This document shows positions 13,856 to 21,860 of a DNA stretch of 22,082 nt, one piece after another. Each line of letters starts with the position of its first letter. Within the stretch, counting starts at the first letter, position 1. Source of the stretch: an uncultured Anaerolineae bacterium (GTDB lineage: Bacteria; Chloroflexota; Anaerolineae; Anaerolineales; Villigracilaceae); contig CAINXK010000327.1 of assembly GCA_903854805.1 (NCBI GenBank), positions 1 through 22,082 on the forward strand, written 5' to 3'. The notes below the pieces were generated by a model that worked only from the letters and a program-made list of their open reading frames with translations, searched no databases and was not told the origin of the DNA. The position numbers were made by a program, and so were the translations under genes.

Positions 13856-15022
13856 ATGTTATATAAACCTGATTGGGATCAAGCCAAGGCCAACCTGCTT
13901 GCTTATTGGAATCACGCAATTATCGATCGCGCCTGTATCGCCATCCATGCGCCAAGTGATGCTAGTCACATAACGCCTGCCCCGGATTTGCATAATGGTC
14001 CCTGGCTTTTGGGCATGGATACAATTGCCGATAACGATCAGCTGGGCATAGAGCAGTGGTGGCAGGATCCAGATTGGAACTACCAGCGTGCAATCACTTG
14101 GTTCGAAAATACTTATTTTGCCGGGGAGGCTTTGCCAGTCACCTATGTGAACTGGGGCGCAATGGCCATGGCGGCAATGTTTGGCAGTCCGCCGAAATTC
14201 AACAAGACCAGCGTTTGGTATGCGAAAATAATTAATGATTGGAAAAACTGGGATGTGAGTTTTGACCCGCAATCGGATCCCACCTGGAAGACACTTAACA
14301 CCATCGTGGACCGGTTAGTACAAGAAGCCCCAGGGAAGTTCTTTGTTGGCAAGCCCGAATTGGGCAACGGTGCGGATGTACTCTCGTTGATTCGCGGCAT
14401 GGATGATCTGGCATTGGATTTGATTAATAATCCCCAGGAGGTGAAGCGCGGTGTGGATATTATCTCAGATACCTGGGTGAAGCTCATGGAGCAAGCCTAT
14501 CAGAAGACCAGCCCCGTAAACGATAACGGGGATGTGCTGGCCTGGATGGGATTGTGGGCTCCTGGGCGCATTGACCAAATTGCCTGTGATTTCTCTTCTA
14601 TCATTTCGCCAGCCATGTTCCGCGAGTTTTTTGTGTCTGAAGTCGAAAAAATGGGTAATTGGTGTGAATATGGCGTTTACCATTTGGATGGCCCAGCCTG
14701 CATGAAGAATATGCTGGATGTAATTTTAAGCCTGCCACAATTAAAAACGATCCAATTCACCCCTGGGGCAGGTTCAAACCCCACATACACACCTGCATAT
14801 ATCCCGCGTTATCGCAAAATTCTAGAGAGTGGCCGAAACCTCTACCTGTTATGCCAGCCGGCGGAAGTAGAAAAAATACTTACTGAGCTACCTCCAGAAG
14901 GTCTCTTTATGCGCACCTATGTATCGAGCCAGACTGAAGCCGACGAAATGTTAAAAAAAGTGACCCAGTGGTCAGCCCGCGGGAACCAGTTCCCGGTTTC
15001 CTGGCCTGGATCGGAGCAATAG
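13856..15022 (+). CDS. Uroporphyrinogen decarboxylase (URO-D) superfamily protein, methyltransferase-like
   Basis: A 388-residue TIM-barrel-type protein. It resembles the URO-D-like proteins found next to sugar transporters and the MtaA/MtbA-type cobamide methyltransferases more than true heme-pathway URO-D. The VYHLDGPACM block holds H276 and D278, with C282 and C333 after it. MtaA-type enzymes bind zinc through H-x-C and a later C; here the first Cys is D, so a changed metal site is possible. The N-terminus (KPDWDQAKANLLAYWNHAIIDR) is typical of the sugar-linked subgroup. AGGAG precedes the ATG, and the gene ends 1 base before the transporter ATPase gene. A role in processing an imported, perhaps methylated, sugar-like solute is an inference. 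It could equally be a lyase or decarboxylase of unknown substrate. Confidence 0.75.
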   Translation: MLYKPDWDQAKANLLAYWNHAIIDRACIAIHAPSDASHITPAPDLHNGPWLLGMDTIADNDQLGIEQWWQDPDWNYQRAITWFENTYFAGEALPVTYVNWGAMAMAAMFGSPPKFNKTSVWYAKIINDWKNWDVSFDPQSDPTWKTLNTIVDRLVQEAPGKFFVGKPELGNGADVLSLIRGMDDLALDLINNPQEVKRGVDIISDTWVKLMEQAYQKTSPVNDNGDVLAWMGLWAPGRIDQIACDFSSIISPAMFREFFVSEVEKMGNWCEYGVYHLDGPACMKNMLDVILSLPQLKTIQFTPGAGSNPTYTPAYIPRYRKILESGRNLYLLCQPAEVEKILTELPPEGLFMRTYVSSQTEADEMLKKVTQWSARGNQFPVSWPGSEQ

Positions 15023-15023
15023 G

Positions 15024-16535
15024 ATGACGACGAACAGCCCATTTATGGAAATGATTGCCATCAGCAAGGGTTTCCCAGGGGTTCAGGCATTGTCTGAAGT
15101 TTCTTTTGACCTATACCAGGGCGAAGTCCATGCCCTGGTTGGGGAAAACGGGGCTGGGAAAAGTACATTAATGAAAATTCTGAGCGGGGCATACCTGCCA
15201 GATACAGGCAAAATAAAAATCGATGGGCAGGATGTTCTCATTCAAAGCCCGCGGCATGCCCAGGGTCTCGGTATCAGTATTGTTCACCAAGAACTTAACC
15301 TTTTTCAGAATTTATCGATTGCAGAAAATCTATTTGGCGGAAAAATGCCTGCCAGCGGTTGGCTGGGCTTTGAAGATCGTAAAAAAGCGCAAGAAACAGC
15401 CAACGAATATCTGCAGAAATTCGAACTTTCCATCGATCCCAAAACAAGAGTTGGCGAGTTAAGTTTGGCTCAACAGCAGGTGGTCGAGATTTCCAAAGCG
15501 TTAGCTCGGAATGCAAAGGTCTTGATCCTGGATGAACCTACATCATCCTTGACTGAACATGAAGTTAAACTGCTCTTCGGCTTTATCAAACAATTACGTG
15601 AAGACGGTCTATGCATAATCTATATTTCGCATCGACTTGAAGAAATATTTAATATCGCCGACCGGGTGACTGTTCTGCGGGATGGCCATAAAGTGGGCAC
15701 GGAAAACGTTGCTGAGATTGATGTTGAAACAGTGATTCGCATGATGGTCGGTAGAAAGTTAGAAGATCTGTACGGAAAACCTGGCGGTAAATTTGGACCG
15801 GTCGTTCTCGAAGCACAGAACCTCACCAGGCTAAAGCACTTTGATAATGTGAGCTTCAAAATTCAAGCCGGTGAAATTCTGGGTATGGCGGGTCTGGTTG
15901 GAGCCGGGCGTAGCGATGTAGGGCTGGCACTGTTTGGGGCCAATCCAGTCTCCAAAGGTTCGATTCAGATGGATGGGAAAAATGTTCATCTGCATTCCCC
16001 CCAGGCAGCGATGGCGATGGGTATCGCGTACCTCTCAGAGAATCGACAGAGTGACAGTCTATTTCTCGGGATGGATATCAAGAAAAATATTGTAGTTAGT
16101 TTGATCGAAAAACTGTCTGCTTTTGGGTTTATCGATCAAACAAGAGAATACAACACAGCAAAAGAATACGTCCAAAAATTAAATGTCCAAACACCATCCC
16201 TGGAACAGAAAATTCTCAAGCTGAGTGGTGGTAACCAGCAAAAAGTTGTCCTGGCTCGTTGGCTGGCAATCAAGCCACGTATCCTAATCGTTGATGAACC
16301 CACCCGCGGAATCGACGTAGGCGCCAAAGTTGAGATTTATATGTTGTTGCGTGAGCTTGCGGCGGAAGGCGTGGCTATCCTGCTGATTTCATCCGAAATG
16401 CCAGAAATATTAGGATTGTCTGATCGTATCCTTGTCATGCATGAGGGCGTGGTCACCGGAATTTTAGCGCGTGCCGAGGCCACAGAAGAAAAAATTATGG
16501 CTATGGCCACCAGCGAAATGGTCAGGTTCCATTAA
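15024..16535 (+). CDS. Sugar ABC importer, double ATPase subunit (RbsA/MglA type)
   Basis: A 503-residue cytoplasmic ATPase with two ABC domains in tandem. In domain 1 the Walker A is GENGAGKST (40-48), the signature LSLAQQQ starts at 146 and Walker B is ILDEP with D170. In domain 2 the Walker A is degenerate, GLVGAGRSD (290-298, Lys replaced by Arg), as is common in RbsA, MglA and XylG; the signature LSGGNQQ starts at 400 and Walker B is VDEPTRGID with D424. It powers import through the permease that follows. GGAG precedes the ATG. The specific sugar cannot be told from this subunit. Confidence 0.95.
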   Translation: MTTNSPFMEMIAISKGFPGVQALSEVSFDLYQGEVHALVGENGAGKSTLMKILSGAYLPDTGKIKIDGQDVLIQSPRHAQGLGISIVHQELNLFQNLSIAENLFGGKMPASGWLGFEDRKKAQETANEYLQKFELSIDPKTRVGELSLAQQQVVEISKALARNAKVLILDEPTSSLTEHEVKLLFGFIKQLREDGLCIIYISHRLEEIFNIADRVTVLRDGHKVGTENVAEIDVETVIRMMVGRKLEDLYGKPGGKFGPVVLEAQNLTRLKHFDNVSFKIQAGEILGMAGLVGAGRSDVGLALFGANPVSKGSIQMDGKNVHLHSPQAAMAMGIAYLSENRQSDSLFLGMDIKKNIVVSLIEKLSAFGFIDQTREYNTAKEYVQKLNVQTPSLEQKILKLSGGNQQKVVLARWLAIKPRILIVDEPTRGIDVGAKVEIYMLLRELAAEGVAILLISSEMPEILGLSDRILVMHEGVVTGILARAEATEEKIMAMATSEMVRFH

Positions 16536-16548
16536 GGAGATATATCGA

Positions 16549-17556
16549 ATGTCGAACAACCGTACAACAGATAATAAATTGACAACCAATCTGATGAATT
16601 CGACGCGCATTTCAACTTTGAGCAGATTGTTCGCATTGCGCGAATTGGCAATTATTCTCGTGATCATCGTAGTTTCTCTATTCCTGGTGGTCACAGCGCC
16701 TTCCTTCTTGAACTCTTCGAATTTGAGCGCAGTTGCCATCGGGCTGGTTACTGACGGTGTGATTGCAATTGGCATGACCATGGTATTGATTACTGGAGGT
16801 TTTGACCTTTCAGTTGGTTCTTCATTAGCCCTTGGCGGAATGGTAATGGCCAATTTGCTTCATAGCGGTATTGCACTTGTGCCAGCGATCCTGGTAACGC
16901 TGCTTGTATCTGCTGTTATTGGCTTAATTAATGGCTTGATCATTTCAAAGTTAGGGATCAATCCTTTGATTACCACCCTGGGAATGATGGGGGTTACATC
17001 TGGCGTTACCCTGGTTATTTCTGGCGGATATCCGCTATCGAATTTTCCGGGGAATTTCCTCTTTATCGGTCAGGGCTATTTTGGTATTGTGCCTGTCTCA
17101 GTTTTACTAATGCTGATCCTGGTGCTGATCGCGGATATTTTGCTGCGTCGTGCACAGTGGCTACGCTTACTTTACTATATTGGCGGAAATGAACGAGCTG
17201 CGCTGTTATCAGGCATCCCTGTCGACCGTATTCGGATTATGGTTTATGTTTTTTGTGCGGCTTTGGCTGGATTTGCTGGCATTATTGCGACATCACGGCT
17301 TGGATCTGCCTTTCCTTTGGCAGGTAAGGGAGCAGAGCTGCGCGTTATTTCTGCATGCGTGATCGGAGGCTGTAGCCTAAAAGGTGGCGAAGGAACTATT
17401 TTGGGCGCATTGTTAGGCGTTCTATTGATGGCCATCATTAATGACGGACTTGTGCTGTTGAATGTGTCCATCTACTGGCAAAGTATTATCAGCGGGGTCA
17501 TCCTGATCGGAGCAGTTACGTTCGATATGCTGAATCAGAAGAGATCTCAAGCATAG
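16549..17556 (+). CDS. Sugar ABC importer, permease subunit (RbsC type)
   Basis: A 335-residue polytopic inner-membrane protein of the BPD_transp_2/RbsC family, with about eight to ten hydrophobic segments. The GGFDLSVGSSLALGGM block and the later GGNERAALLSGIPVDRI loop, which docks on the ATPase, are clear, and GGCSLKGGEGTILGALLG lies near the C-terminus. It forms the membrane channel of the importer, probably as a homodimer. The ATG at 16549 is chosen because AAGGAG lies 8 bases before it; an upstream in-frame start would overlap the ATPase gene. The ATPase gene stops 13 bases earlier. Confidence 0.94.
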   Translation: MSNNRTTDNKLTTNLMNSTRISTLSRLFALRELAIILVIIVVSLFLVVTAPSFLNSSNLSAVAIGLVTDGVIAIGMTMVLITGGFDLSVGSSLALGGMVMANLLHSGIALVPAILVTLLVSAVIGLINGLIISKLGINPLITTLGMMGVTSGVTLVISGGYPLSNFPGNFLFIGQGYFGIVPVSVLLMLILVLIADILLRRAQWLRLLYYIGGNERAALLSGIPVDRIRIMVYVFCAALAGFAGIIATSRLGSAFPLAGKGAELRVISACVIGGCSLKGGEGTILGALLGVLLMAIINDGLVLLNVSIYWQSIISGVILIGAVTFDMLNQKRSQA

Positions 17557-17667
17557 TCATGTAGTCTTATTGATCGAGGAGAAAGGAGAAAAAACCATCC
17601 GACAATACAAAAACGGGCCATCAAACTTATCCCTTTCAACTTTTTTCAAAATTCAAGGAGGAACAAA

Positions 17668-18687
17668 ATGAACAAAAATATGAATCGGCGTGATTTTCTT
17701 AAAACCTTGGGCATGACTGGTGGAGCCGCGCTCCTGGTTGGTTGTGCTAAAGCACCTGAAGTTACTGCAGCGCCACAAGCTACTGCAGCACCGCAGGTAA
17801 ATGCCAATGAAAAATATGTCATGGTCTCAAACGTTGCTGCTCATCCATACTGGTTGGATGCTCAGTATGGTGGCGAGGACGCAGCAAAAATGCTGGGTGT
17901 CACCTGGCAATATACTGGCCCTGCCGAATTTGATACCCCTGCACAGGTTACAGCTCTTGAGCAAATTATTTCGACAAAACCTGCTGGGTTATTGGTCGCT
18001 GCCCTGCAGCCAGATGCCATCAGCGCTGCAATTGATAAGGCGATTGCAGCCGGAATTCCCGTGGTCACGGTCGATACGGATGCTCCAGATAGCAAGCGGA
18101 TGACCTACCTGGGTACCGCAAACTATTCGGCGGGCGTCACGATGGGCAAGACCATGATGGAAGCCCTGGGTGGCAAAGGCAAAGTGGGTCTTGCCAGTGT
18201 TCCTGGTCAGTTTAACTTAGAGGAACGTATCCGTGGTATCAAGGATGCCTTCGCAGCTACCAACGGCGCCATGGAGTTGGTGACAGTTGTTGATGATAAA
18301 AACGATGATGCCGCGACTACCGATGCCGTAGTAGCCATGCTTCAGGCAAATCCTGATATCAATCTGGTCGGAAGCATCAATGCCGTCGGAGCTGGCGTAG
18401 CTGCTGCTTTGCGCCAAACGAATAATGTCGGAAAAATTAAAGCAGTCACTTTTGATATTACAGAACCCATCATTGCTGCTCTTGAAGATGGTTCTGTCAA
18501 TGCCACCATGGTGCAGAGGACCTATATGATGACGTTTGTAGGCGTTCAGATGCTCTATGATTACAACCACAGAAGTGCCTACCTGGAAAATTGGTCGAAG
18601 AACGGGATTGGCGTTTTGCCTTACGCTGTAGACACGGGCGTCATGTCGATTACCAAGGAAAAAGCGGCTGCATTCAAGAAAAAGTAA
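17668..18687 (+). CDS. Sugar ABC importer, solute-binding lipoprotein with Tat signal
   Basis: A 339-residue Peripla_BP_4-type binding protein. It starts with a Tat signal (NRRDFLK, R7-R8), a hydrophobic stretch and a lipobox LVGC with C26, so it is folded in the cytoplasm, exported by Tat and anchored as a lipoprotein. A short Ala/Pro/Gln/Thr linker (APQATAAPQ) follows, then the two-lobe fold with YWLDAQYGGEDAAKMLGV, the first-lobe IDKAIAAGIPVVTVDTD and GQFNLEERIRGIKDAF. It captures a sugar or related polyol for the permease. AAGGAGGAAC is a strong ribosome site. The gap before it (111 bases) holds another purine-rich stretch but no gene. The order ATPase, permease, binding protein matches rbsACB. 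Confidence 0.95.
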   Translation: MNKNMNRRDFLKTLGMTGGAALLVGCAKAPEVTAAPQATAAPQVNANEKYVMVSNVAAHPYWLDAQYGGEDAAKMLGVTWQYTGPAEFDTPAQVTALEQIISTKPAGLLVAALQPDAISAAIDKAIAAGIPVVTVDTDAPDSKRMTYLGTANYSAGVTMGKTMMEALGGKGKVGLASVPGQFNLEERIRGIKDAFAATNGAMELVTVVDDKNDDAATTDAVVAMLQANPDINLVGSINAVGAGVAAALRQTNNVGKIKAVTFDITEPIIAALEDGSVNATMVQRTYMMTFVGVQMLYDYNHRSAYLENWSKNGIGVLPYAVDTGVMSITKEKAAAFKKK

Positions 18688-18706
18688 AACTGGTTTCTGG
18701 AAATTG

Positions 18707-18744
18707 GAGAGTGGAGAAAGCCAACTTTGGCCTTCCCCACTCTC
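18707..18744 (+). terminator. Hairpin after the binding-protein gene, probable terminator
   Basis: GAGAGTGGAGAAAGCC (18707-18722) pairs with GGCCTTCCCCACTCTC (18729-18744) at 14 of 16 positions, with a 6-base loop, starting 20 bases after the stop of the binding-protein gene. No T run follows, so it may stabilise the 3' end rather than end transcription alone. Confidence 0.55.
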
Positions 18745-18755
18745 TGCTCAGAAAA

Positions 18756-18796
18756 GAATAAGCAAGGGGGCTTTGCAGGGCAACCCTTGCTTATTC
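18756..18796 (+). repeat. Perfect 13-bp inverted repeat
   Basis: GAATAAGCAAGGG (18756-18768) is mirrored exactly by CCCTTGCTTATTC (18784-18796) around a 15-base loop. It directly follows the terminator-like hairpin. It may be a second terminator acting in both directions or the remnant of a mobile-element end. Confidence 0.6.
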
Positions 18797-18864
18797 AAAT
18801 ATTATATCAAAAATTGTACCTACGCACTGATGCCCCGGTTTCGATCATAACCATCACACCCACT

Positions 18865-18895
18865 ACACACCAATGTACGAACATCGGTGTGTTTT
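18865..18895 (+). terminator. Third hairpin, ACACACC / GGTGTGT stem with short T run
   Basis: ACACACCAATGT (18865-18876) pairs with ACATCGGTGTGT (18881-18892) at 11 of 12 positions around a 4-base loop, then TTT. It is a compact intrinsic-terminator-like structure, weak in its T run. Confidence 0.45.
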
Positions 18896-19374
18896 GCGTG
18901 CCTTGCAAAAAGAATCATCATCAATCTGGGGGTGTTCCATCCATCCGTCAGATTTCTCCACAGGGCCAGCCACGCTAAACACAGCCGGATCTGGCATGGA
19001 GCAAGACCTGAAAATGTGGTCTCGTTTGGGTCTTGGGCAGCTAATCTACTCCGGTAGTTTCACGGAATTGCCGGCCCTGGGCATCTTTAATCACCCGATC
19101 AAGGATGTGAAAGCTGTATTGGAACTGGCAAACGGGCAATGAGTTGAATCTCAGGCCGATGCTCTTAATATCGGTGTCTGGTAATCAAGCTTGAAACATG
19201 CGTATGACTCCAACCAGTCTCAGCTCCGCAGGGATTGGTTTGATGCGCGCCATCGAAGGTGAGAAGAATTTATTTTGGTTAAATGACTCAATGGACATCT
19301 AAAACAATCGTGAGCGCTTAGTAAAGGTATAATAAATTTTAATATCATCTTGCAGTCCAGGAAAAGTGGTAATA

Positions 19375-20049
19375 ATGACAGAATTGATTATACGGATCCT
19401 TTTGGCAGACGACCACAAAATGTTGCGAGATGGTTTGCGGGCCTTGTTGGAAGGGGAAGACAATATGCGGGTGATCGCCGAGGCTGGTACTGTCGAAGAT
19501 ACTATCCGGCTGGCGGTTGAAATGCTGCCAGATGTTGTGGTTTTGGACTTGGGTATGCCAGGTGGCAGTGGTTTGGATGCTATCAGAAGTATCCGTAAAA
19601 AGGGGCTGCCTGTGCGGATTGTGGTGCTTTCAATGCATAGTGGACGTGAAATGGTATTGGAGGCGCTGCAGGCGGGGTGTGATGGTTATGTGCCCAAATC
19701 AACCGCGCATACGGACCTGATACTGGCTATTCGAGCAGTTTTTGCGGGTAAACGCTTTCTGCATCCTGATGCTGTAACTGCGATGGTTGACAATCTGCTT
19801 GACCGGCAGGAAGAAAGCAAGCAGGCGGGTTTACTCTCTGAGCGTGAACTGGATGTCATCAAACTGACTGCAATGGGCTTTACCAGTCGCGAAATTGGTA
19901 AAAAATTGGCGTTGAGCCCAAAAACTGTCGATACTTATCGCGAGCGTGCCATGTTGAAACTGCAAATCGAATCAAAATCAGACATCATCCGGTTTGCGAT
20001 GCGAGCTGGGCTGCTTGATTCACTCAACTCTTCCCACAAAAATTTCTAG
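19375..20049 (+). CDS. NarL/LuxR-family response regulator
   Basis: A 224-residue regulator. The receiver domain (about 6-122) has the acidic pair D12-D13, the phospho-acceptor D58 in VVVLDLGMPG, and the conserved Lys in GYVPKS near residue 108. The C-terminal GerE/LuxR HTH is LSERELDVIKLTAMGFTSREIGKKLALSPKTV, with the recognition helix in the SPKTVDTYR block. A phosphorylated dimer would bind DNA and activate or repress. The ATG at 19375 is chosen with AGGAAA 10-12 bases upstream; a GTG at 19366 is an alternative. It is followed after 22 bases by its probable partner kinase. The nearest likely target is the promoter region of the dehalogenase gene downstream. Confidence 0.94.
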   Translation: MTELIIRILLADDHKMLRDGLRALLEGEDNMRVIAEAGTVEDTIRLAVEMLPDVVVLDLGMPGGSGLDAIRSIRKKGLPVRIVVLSMHSGREMVLEALQAGCDGYVPKSTAHTDLILAIRAVFAGKRFLHPDAVTAMVDNLLDRQEESKQAGLLSERELDVIKLTAMGFTSREIGKKLALSPKTVDTYRERAMLKLQIESKSDIIRFAMRAGLLDSLNSSHKNF

Positions 20050-20071
20050 AATTTGCCAAAGGGGTCTTGCC

Positions 20072-21676
20072 TTGCTGGAAAAAATAAATCAAACGATGGA
20101 CTGGCTTTACGGTAAGTTGTTGGCTTTTCCGATGCGCTTGAAGGTGATCGGGATCGGGCTGTTGCCGATCATTATTTTGGGATTTTCCCTGAATTACTGG
20201 ATCACAACTGGGCTTTCAGATTGGCTTTCTTACATCCTGGCGGATGTGCGAGTGCAGGCGGCCATGTCGGCGGGAGGTCGAAGTGTATTCTTGGTGACCT
20301 TGCTGGGGGCTGTTGCCTCCATTTTATTTTCCCTGTTGCTCTCGCACATCCTTACCGAACCGATCCTTTCCTTGCGCGAGATGGCGCAGCAGGTTGCGGG
20401 TGGAAAACTGAATGCGCGGGCAAAAATTTGGGCAAAGGATGAAATTGGTGAGCTGGCCATTGCGATCAATACGATGACCGATAATCTGGTCACCAACCAG
20501 GAATCGCTGGCCCGCAAAAACCGCAGCTTGGATGCGATTAATCAGGTGGCGCTGGCTGGTAATCGGTCAGATGATATTCACGATGTTTTGTATATTATCT
20601 TGGAGCATGTTGTCAATATCATGCACCTGAAGATGGGTTGGATCTATCTGCGCGACCCTGAGCGGAAATCATTTCATCTGGCGAGCTGGTATGGGATTGA
20701 AGCAGAGATGGTGCCGGTTTTCCTGGGCATATTAAATAATTCGCCCTGCGCCTGCCAGGAGTATCTGGTCAGCGGAGAATTGGGCACTTCCGCGAGCAAT
20801 CGTGTTTGTTCGCGCCTGGAAAAATTGACCAGACTGAATATTGTGCGGAATCATATTACCATTCCGATGGTGGCACGCGAACAGCACTTTGGTTTGATCA
20901 ACCTTTCCTGTGATGAAGGTGTGACCATCCCCGATGAAGACATGGAATTATTGTCGTCGCTGGGCAACCAAATCGCTGAAATCGTGGCGAACGCCTGGTT
21001 ACAAATCAAGCTGACTGAAAAAGAAGCTGCGCGGCAGGTTTTGCTCGAATCGCTGGTACAGGCCCAGGAAGATGAGCGATTGCGCCTGGCCCGTGAGCTG
21101 CATGACGGCGCCGGACAAACGCTGACCAGCCTGCTTGTGCGCTTAAAAACGATGGAAAGAAAATCTCCAGCACCTGAAATGCAGCGAGAGCTGACCAATA
21201 TGCAGGATATTGTCTCGGAAACCATCGAACAGATCCGTGAGTTGGCATATCGATTGAGGCCGGTGGCTCTTGATGAATTCGGGCTATCCCGGGCGCTGGA
21301 AATCCTTGTAGAAGATATGACCAACGGGATGGGGATAACGATTGAGCGCAATTTCGATCTTCAAGATTTGAATATCCCGACCGAATTTGAAGTGGTGTTG
21401 TATCGGATAGCTCAGGAAGGATTGACGAACATCATCCGGCACGCCAGGGCTGGTCGCATCAGGCTTTTACTGATTGCCGAAAATAAAGGTGTAAAGATGA
21501 CCATGGACGATGACGGGATCGGTTTTGATCCCGGAAGAATCTCTATCAACAGCGATCAGCGACACCTTGGATTGATCAGCATGCGCGAACGAGCAGAGAT
21601 CATCGGGGGGACGCTGGATGTTTACACGGCCCCTGGCAAAGGTACCACGGTAGAAGTTTTCATTCCCATCCATTAA
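20072..21676 (+). CDS. Membrane histidine kinase of the NarX/DegS type (HAMP-GAF-HisKA_3-HATPase)
   Basis: A 534-residue sensor kinase. Two membrane segments (about 24-44 and 72-92) flank a short external loop, followed by a HAMP linker (about 92-145), a GAF domain (about 165-325), a HisKA_3 dimer domain with H344 in RLARELHDGAGQTL, and an ATPase domain with EGLTNIIRHA, DDDGIGFDP and LGLISMRERAEIIGG. H344 should pass phosphate to D58 of the regulator upstream. TTG at 20072 is chosen because AAAGGGG lies 7 bases before it; ATG 20096 is the alternative. The GAF part carries a CAC pair and a later C (SPCACQEYL...NRVCSRL), a cysteine set common in related kinases that might sense redox state or a metal. 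The signal is unknown. Confidence 0.92.
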   Translation: MLEKINQTMDWLYGKLLAFPMRLKVIGIGLLPIIILGFSLNYWITTGLSDWLSYILADVRVQAAMSAGGRSVFLVTLLGAVASILFSLLLSHILTEPILSLREMAQQVAGGKLNARAKIWAKDEIGELAIAINTMTDNLVTNQESLARKNRSLDAINQVALAGNRSDDIHDVLYIILEHVVNIMHLKMGWIYLRDPERKSFHLASWYGIEAEMVPVFLGILNNSPCACQEYLVSGELGTSASNRVCSRLEKLTRLNIVRNHITIPMVAREQHFGLINLSCDEGVTIPDEDMELLSSLGNQIAEIVANAWLQIKLTEKEAARQVLLESLVQAQEDERLRLARELHDGAGQTLTSLLVRLKTMERKSPAPEMQRELTNMQDIVSETIEQIRELAYRLRPVALDEFGLSRALEILVEDMTNGMGITIERNFDLQDLNIPTEFEVVLYRIAQEGLTNIIRHARAGRIRLLLIAENKGVKMTMDDDGIGFDPGRISINSDQRHLGLISMRERAEIIGGTLDVYTAPGKGTTVEVFIPIH

Positions 21677-21698
21677 TAATTTACTGCACAATTCAATC

Positions 21699-21736
21699 AG
21701 CCACGCCAGTAATTCAATTTACTGGCGTGGCTTTTT
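21699..21736 (+). terminator. Strong intrinsic terminator after the kinase gene
   Basis: AGCCACGCCAGTAA (21699-21712) pairs perfectly with TTACTGGCGTGGCT (21719-21732), giving a 14-bp GC-rich stem with a 6-base loop, followed by a run of T. It ends the two-component transcript 23 bases after the kinase stop and separates it from the dehalogenase gene, which therefore needs its own promoter. Confidence 0.93.
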
Positions 21737-21773
21737 ATTGTCAGGAAAATCCCTACATAATGGTTGTTTTTTC

Positions 21774-21806
21774 CTGATACCGGGCTATCAGCAGATTTGA
21801 TATATT
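21774..21806 (+). promoter_or_regulatory. Inverted repeat plus extended -10 box before the dehalogenase gene
   Basis: CTGATA (21774-21779) and TATCAG (21786-21791) form a dyad with a 6-base spacer. TGATATATT (21798-21806) is an extended -10 box (TG-N-TATATT) with no -35 consensus at the usual distance; the dyad covers the -35 position. This layout is typical of a regulated promoter that needs an activator. The response regulator encoded just upstream is the obvious candidate. Transcription would start near 21813. Confidence 0.5.
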
Positions 21807-21860
21807 AATGAACAAGAAGGCAAGTCAAAAAAACTCGTTATAGGCAACTGGAGGCAAAAG

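Larger units (their letters stand above)
18688..19374 (+). other. Gene-poor stretch with hairpins before the two-component genes
   Basis: No gene is firmly supported in this 687-base stretch. It holds the three hairpins listed separately. An open frame at 18873-19142 ends with LIYSGSFTELPALG and IKDVKAVLELANGQ, which looks protein-like, but it starts inside a hairpin and lacks a ribosome site, so it may be the tail of a decayed gene. Near the right end, TATAAT at 19328-19333 is a good -10 box with no clear -35, and TGAGCGCTTA (19311-19320) just before it is a partial dyad. Confidence 0.45.

Noticed and set aside
18873..19142. 89-residue open frame as a real gene
   Set aside because: It begins inside a hairpin, has no ribosome site and its first half is low in protein-like features. 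Kept only as a possible gene remnant.
19198..19302. Short frame with SLSSAGIGLMRAIEG resembling a phage lysozyme N-terminus
   Set aside because: It is only 34 codons, there is no ribosome site and the catalytic residues do not follow. Probably a chance match.
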